A stretch of 8,992 nt of DNA from Thermoplasmata archaeon (GTDB taxonomy: Archaea; Thermoplasmatota; Thermoplasmata; Thermoplasmatales; Thermoplasmataceae): the NCBI GenBank assembly GCA_021806345.1, contig JAJZXP010000053.1, forward strand, positions 1-8,992, written 5' to 3'. The notes below the pieces were generated by a model that saw only the letters and a program-made list of their open reading frames with translations, was not told the DNA's origin and did not search any database. Below are positions 6,433 through 8,992 of this stretch, one piece after another. Made by a program: the position numbers and the translations under genes. The number at the start of each line of letters is the position of its first letter. Within the stretch, counting starts at the first letter, position 1.

Positions 6433-6454
6433 GAAAGTCACAGTCTTTCATGAA
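6428..6454. promoter_or_regulatory. Perfect inverted repeat over the start codon of the ACT-domain gene; candidate operator
   Basis: Two 10-bp arms, TTCATGAAAG (6428-6437) and CTTTCATGAA (6445-6454), are exact reverse complements separated by 7 nt. Each arm contains TTCATGAA, itself a palindrome, repeated 19 bp apart. The repeat runs from the TATA-like region (6452-6459) across the expected transcription start and through the ATG at 6432, where a bound protein would block initiation. Repressor identity is inferred; the downstream ACT-domain protein is the obvious candidate. Confidence 0.7.
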
Positions 6455-6578
6455 TTAAACACTTTTTCCTATTTTTATGAACTAATTGCGTAATAATAGT
6501 TTTGTTAAAATTTCAGAATATAACTGAATTTACAACTTTAAGGCTAGAAAACGTTGAGCATTATGGATAGAGAGAATG

Positions 6579-7136
6579 TCATTGAGTTAATCTTTCAATC
6601 AGACTGCTCGCTTCATGTCTGTTCAGCATTTCCAGCGATCCCTTTCCGATTCCTTTTAGATATTCTGATACTATTTTATTTTCCCTTTCTGTTTTAAGAA
6701 GATTTTTTATGAAAATTATCTGCTTGGGTGTCGCCAGAAATTCCTTTGGGGAATCGTTGCTTGCTCCCTTTTTAATTTCCATTAGACCATCTATTAGAGA
6801 CGAGGCTTCGCTTAGATTTAGTTCGTTGTATGTTCCCTTGCCCCTCTTCTTAAGAAAATTAGTGGTAAAAGCTATCCTTTCTTCGGAATTTTGAAGATTT
6901 CCAATGAATTTTAACTGCTTCTGCGTTGGTCCACCCGAATTTGACATGTCACTCCCTTCGACCTTAACTGACTTTAGTTTTTCTATCAAGCTGGATGCCT
7001 CCTGGACAGTTAACTCAGACACACTTCCCTTGCCTAGTTTCTTGAGGAATTTTTCTGAGACTTCCAGTCTTTCTGCTCCCTGCTCGGTCAACTTATTTAT
7101 AAAATTTATCTGACTTCTGGTGGGTCCTGTAGCCAT
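6579..7136 (-). CDS. Small protein of three tandem copies of a ~50-residue helical domain, function unknown
   Basis: The 185-residue protein consists of three copies of one unit, at about residues 5-54, 70-118 and 136-184. Each reads PTxxQxxFIxxL, a charged helix, FLKKxGKGS, then L and EASSLIExL. The three GKG elements fall at 35-37, 99-101 and 164-166, and the EASSLI boxes at 46-51, 110-115 and 175-180. Linkers of 15-20 residues are Ser/Gly/Asn-rich. Similar PTxKQ...EASxLI units occur as single or tail domains in some bacterial and phage proteins, often linked to DNA metabolism, but I cannot assign a function. No signal peptide, membrane segment or cysteine is present. The ATG at 7136 lies 19 nt after the stop of the aminopeptidase gene, with a Shine-Dalgarno AGGTGA at 7144-7149, so the two genes are probably co-transcribed. 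Confidence 0.82.
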   Translation of the reverse strand: MATGPTRSQINFINKLTEQGAERLEVSEKFLKKLGKGSVSELTVQEASSLIEKLKSVKVEGSDMSNSGGPTQKQLKFIGNLQNSEERIAFTTNFLKKRGKGTYNELNLSEASSLIDGLMEIKKGASNDSPKEFLATPKQIIFIKNLLKTERENKIVSEYLKGIGKGSLEMLNRHEASSLIERLTQ

Positions 7137-7155
7137 TTCTCATTCACCTTACTAT

Positions 7156-8992
7156 CTATTTGTTTAGCCTCTCCAATACTCTCTCGTTGATAGAAAGTCT
7201 TTCATTGCCCTTTCTAATTCCAACCTCGATACTTGGGCTTTTAATTTTTTCAAGGAATTCCTTCATTTCTTCTCCTCTTCCTAAACCTACAAGTGGTGTA
7301 AGCGCATAAACAAGATTTGAAGCTGTTCCCGATCCACTAAAAAAGTCTGCCAGCTTATTAACCATTTCTGAAAATTTCTCAAAGGCAAGTTTTCTGTTTT
7401 TGGGATATGCGCCAAAGGATGTAAAATACGATGCAACATCCTGCTTCTTAATTTTTCCGGCATTTATCAATTCATTCATTGCCTTGAAGGTTTCCTCTCC
7501 TGTGATGTGCCCAATGGCAGCTAGAATTTTTACCTTGTCCTCATCGCTCTTTAGTGAGAACATCTTCGCCTTCATTGTTTCAAAGTTTCCCTCTCTCTTT
7601 GCATATGCTGCTGCTATTGCATCTCTTATATCAGGTTTCTCGTTCTCAATTTTCGAAAATTGAAGTGAAAGCTCCATTGCTTTTTTCTCATCTACCTCTA
7701 CTAACCTTCTCAGCACAGTTCCATACAGAATTGAATTATTCATGTCCAGATCCTTTTTACCTTCCAATCTATCTGCCTGATTTTTATGAAATTCCAGATA
7801 GGAATCGTTTAGCTCCTTGTTATTGGGGATGATACTTCTTAGTTCTGAGAGATCGTTGGATATCTGTGTAACAACATTCAATTCCTCATTTTTTGAAAAG
7901 TGTCTTACTGTTTTCAGGTAGAGATTTAATGGAATCCGTCCTGATACAAGAAAAGCGTATAGATCAGACAGGATGTTTATGAGATCCTTAAAGTCAACCT
8001 TATCAATTAGATTGCCAATATTCTCATAGAACTCAACTGGATATTGTACTCTGTAAAACCCTGTATCTTCAATATTCAGTTTTAAAAAACCTCTTTTCTC
8101 TATAACCAGGTCTGCATTTTCCATCAGCAAACTTTCCATTTTTCCCTCCCTGAGAACTGTGAGGGGGATGGGCCAAATACTCTCGGATTTTTTTCCGTTT
8201 AAGAAAAATCTTTCCTGGTGCAGTGATAAGTTTTCTTTTTCAAATTTTACGTTAACAACTGGATATCCTTCCCTTTTTACCCATGCTTCCATAATCTTAT
8301 CCACAGGTTTCCCAGAGGTTTGGGCTATACTTCTCCATAAATCGGCTCCTTTTGCATTGGAATATGAAAATTCTTCAAGATAGTTATGAAGTCCTTTCCT
8401 AAAAGCTTCCTTTCCCGCATATGATTCGATCATTCTCAGGATCATTCCGCCCTTTCCATAACTGATCTGATCAAATATCTGTTCAATTTCTTCGGGTTCT
8501 TTCACGTTTGCCTCTATGGGGTGAGTACTTTCCAATGAATCGTCATTGAAAGCTCCCCTGCCCCTTGTAAGAAGCATATCTCCTGTAACCTTCCATTCTG
8601 GATAGTATTCTTCAACCATCTTATACATCATGAAAGTCGCAAAACTTTCATTAAGCCAGAGGTCGTTCCACCATTGCATTGTTACCAGATCTCCAAACCA
8701 CTGATGTGCAATTTCATGGGCTATTACTGCAGCAACCCTCTTTTTTGTAGACCCACTTGTGCTCTTGTTCACCAAAATAGCAGTCTCTCTGAATGTAATT
8801 GCTCCCCAGTTTTCCATTGCACCGGCTGCAAATTCTGGCACCGATATAAGGTGCAGTTTTGGGAGCGAATATTTAATTCCAAAATAATTATTGAAAAATT
8901 CCAGGCATTTTCCAGCGATTTCCAGCGGAAAGTCTGTTGTGTCTAAATTATCCCTCAAACCCGATAGGTACAGTTTCACATTTTCGAATTTG
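7156..8992 (-). CDS. M1-family zinc aminopeptidase, tricorn-interacting factor F2/F3 type; N-terminus beyond right edge
   Basis: The frame is open to the right edge; the GTG at 8979 is an internal valine, not a start, because the family sequence continues upstream (KFEN before it). Motifs of gluzincin aminopeptidases are complete: GAMEN exopeptidase motif at 8809-8823, zinc site HEIAH at 8704-8718 within HEIAHQWFGD, third zinc ligand Glu at 8647-8649 in LNESFATF, and the catalytic Tyr at 8458-8460 in ISYGKGG. About 611 residues are present. Thermoplasma F2 and F3 have about 780, so roughly 170 N-terminal residues are missing. The long helical C-terminal domain (codons below about 8230) is intact to the TAG stop. 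In Thermoplasma these cytoplasmic enzymes trim peptides from the tricorn protease to free amino acids. Assignment to F2 rather than F3 is not possible from this fragment. It is followed at 19 nt by the triplicated-domain gene. Confidence 0.96.
   Translation of the reverse strand, partial: KFENVKLYLSGLRDNLDTTDFPLEIAGKCLEFFNNYFGIKYSLPKLHLISVPEFAAGAMENWGAITFRETAILVNKSTSGSTKKRVAAVIAHEIAHQWFGDLVTMQWWNDLWLNESFATFMMYKMVEEYYPEWKVTGDMLLTRGRGAFNDDSLESTHPIEANVKEPEEIEQIFDQISYGKGGMILRMIESYAGKEAFRKGLHNYLEEFSYSNAKGADLWRSIAQTSGKPVDKIMEAWVKREGYPVVNVKFEKENLSLHQERFFLNGKKSESIWPIPLTVLREGKMESLLMENADLVIEKRGFLKLNIEDTGFYRVQYPVEFYENIGNLIDKVDFKDLINILSDLYAFLVSGRIPLNLYLKTVRHFSKNEELNVVTQISNDLSELRSIIPNNKELNDSYLEFHKNQADRLEGKKDLDMNNSILYGTVLRRLVEVDEKKAMELSLQFSKIENEKPDIRDAIAAAYAKREGNFETMKAKMFSLKSDEDKVKILAAIGHITGEETFKAMNELINAGKIKKQDVASYFTSFGAYPKNRKLAFEKFSEMVNKLADFFSGSGTASNLVYALTPLVGLGRGEEMKEFLEKIKSPSIEVGIRKGNERLSINERVLERLNK

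Noticed and set aside
6433..6441. Alternative GTG start at 6441 for the ACT-domain protein
   Set aside because: No TATA-like element lies about 25 nt upstream of it and there is no Shine-Dalgarno, whereas ATG 6432 has a TATA-like element at 6452-6459.
6563..6697. Plus-strand ORF of 44 codons starting in the gap before the triplicated-domain gene
   Set aside because: Most of it overlaps the 3' end of that gene antisense, and no convincing TATA box or Shine-Dalgarno precedes it.
7554..7832. Plus-strand open frame of 92 codons opposite the aminopeptidase gene
   Set aside because: It is antisense to a clear M1 peptidase gene, has no promoter or ribosome site, and its composition (Ser/Leu/Phe-rich) is that of a shadow frame.
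8977..8979. GTG at 8979 as the start of the M1 aminopeptidase
   Set aside because: It is an internal valine codon: the frame stays open to the window edge and about 170 N-terminal residues of the family are still missing.

Overview
The window looks like a piece of chromosome from a thermoacidophilic archaeon of the Thermoplasmatales (Thermoplasma, Ferroplasma or Cuniculiplasma type). The evidence is an M1 aminopeptidase of the tricorn-interacting-factor type, a methionine synthase split into two half-genes beside an archaeal-style MetF, AT-rich DNA, TATA boxes about 25 nt upstream of start codons (leaderless mRNAs), and a tRNA gene without an encoded CCA. This assignment is inference from gene content; no 16S gene or other phylogenetic marker is present.

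Layout, left to right. All recognised protein genes are on the minus strand. Positions 1-611 hold the N-terminal part of a probable S9 serine peptidase (beta-propeller half) that runs off the left edge. A 264-nt gap (612-875) contains promoters and a strong inverted repeat, followed by a tRNA-Thr(UGU) gene on the plus strand (876-948). Next come an APH-family small-molecule kinase (1015-1929), a SAP-domain protein of unknown function (2098-2970), and a tight three-gene operon metF > metE N-half > metE C-half (5765 down to 3026, gaps of 0 and 1 nt). Upstream of it lies an ACT-domain putative amino-acid regulator (5857-6432), whose start codon sits inside a perfect inverted repeat. At the right, a two-gene unit runs from an M1 aminopeptidase (entering from the right edge and ending at 7156) into a small protein made of three copies of a roughly 50-residue domain (6579-7136).

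How the genes work together. MetF should reduce methylene-pterin to methyl-pterin, and the two MetE halves should transfer that methyl to homocysteine, giving methionine. The ACT-domain protein just upstream may sense an amino acid and repress itself, and possibly the operon. The S9 and M1 enzymes fit peptide turnover downstream of tricorn or the proteasome. Genes that head transcripts have TATA boxes placed for leaderless mRNA, while the internal genes of operons carry Shine-Dalgarno sequences.

No mobile element, CRISPR array or phage gene was seen. The least explained items are the triplicated-domain protein, the SAP-domain protein, the start-codon palindrome at 6428-6454 and the hairpin at 789-821.
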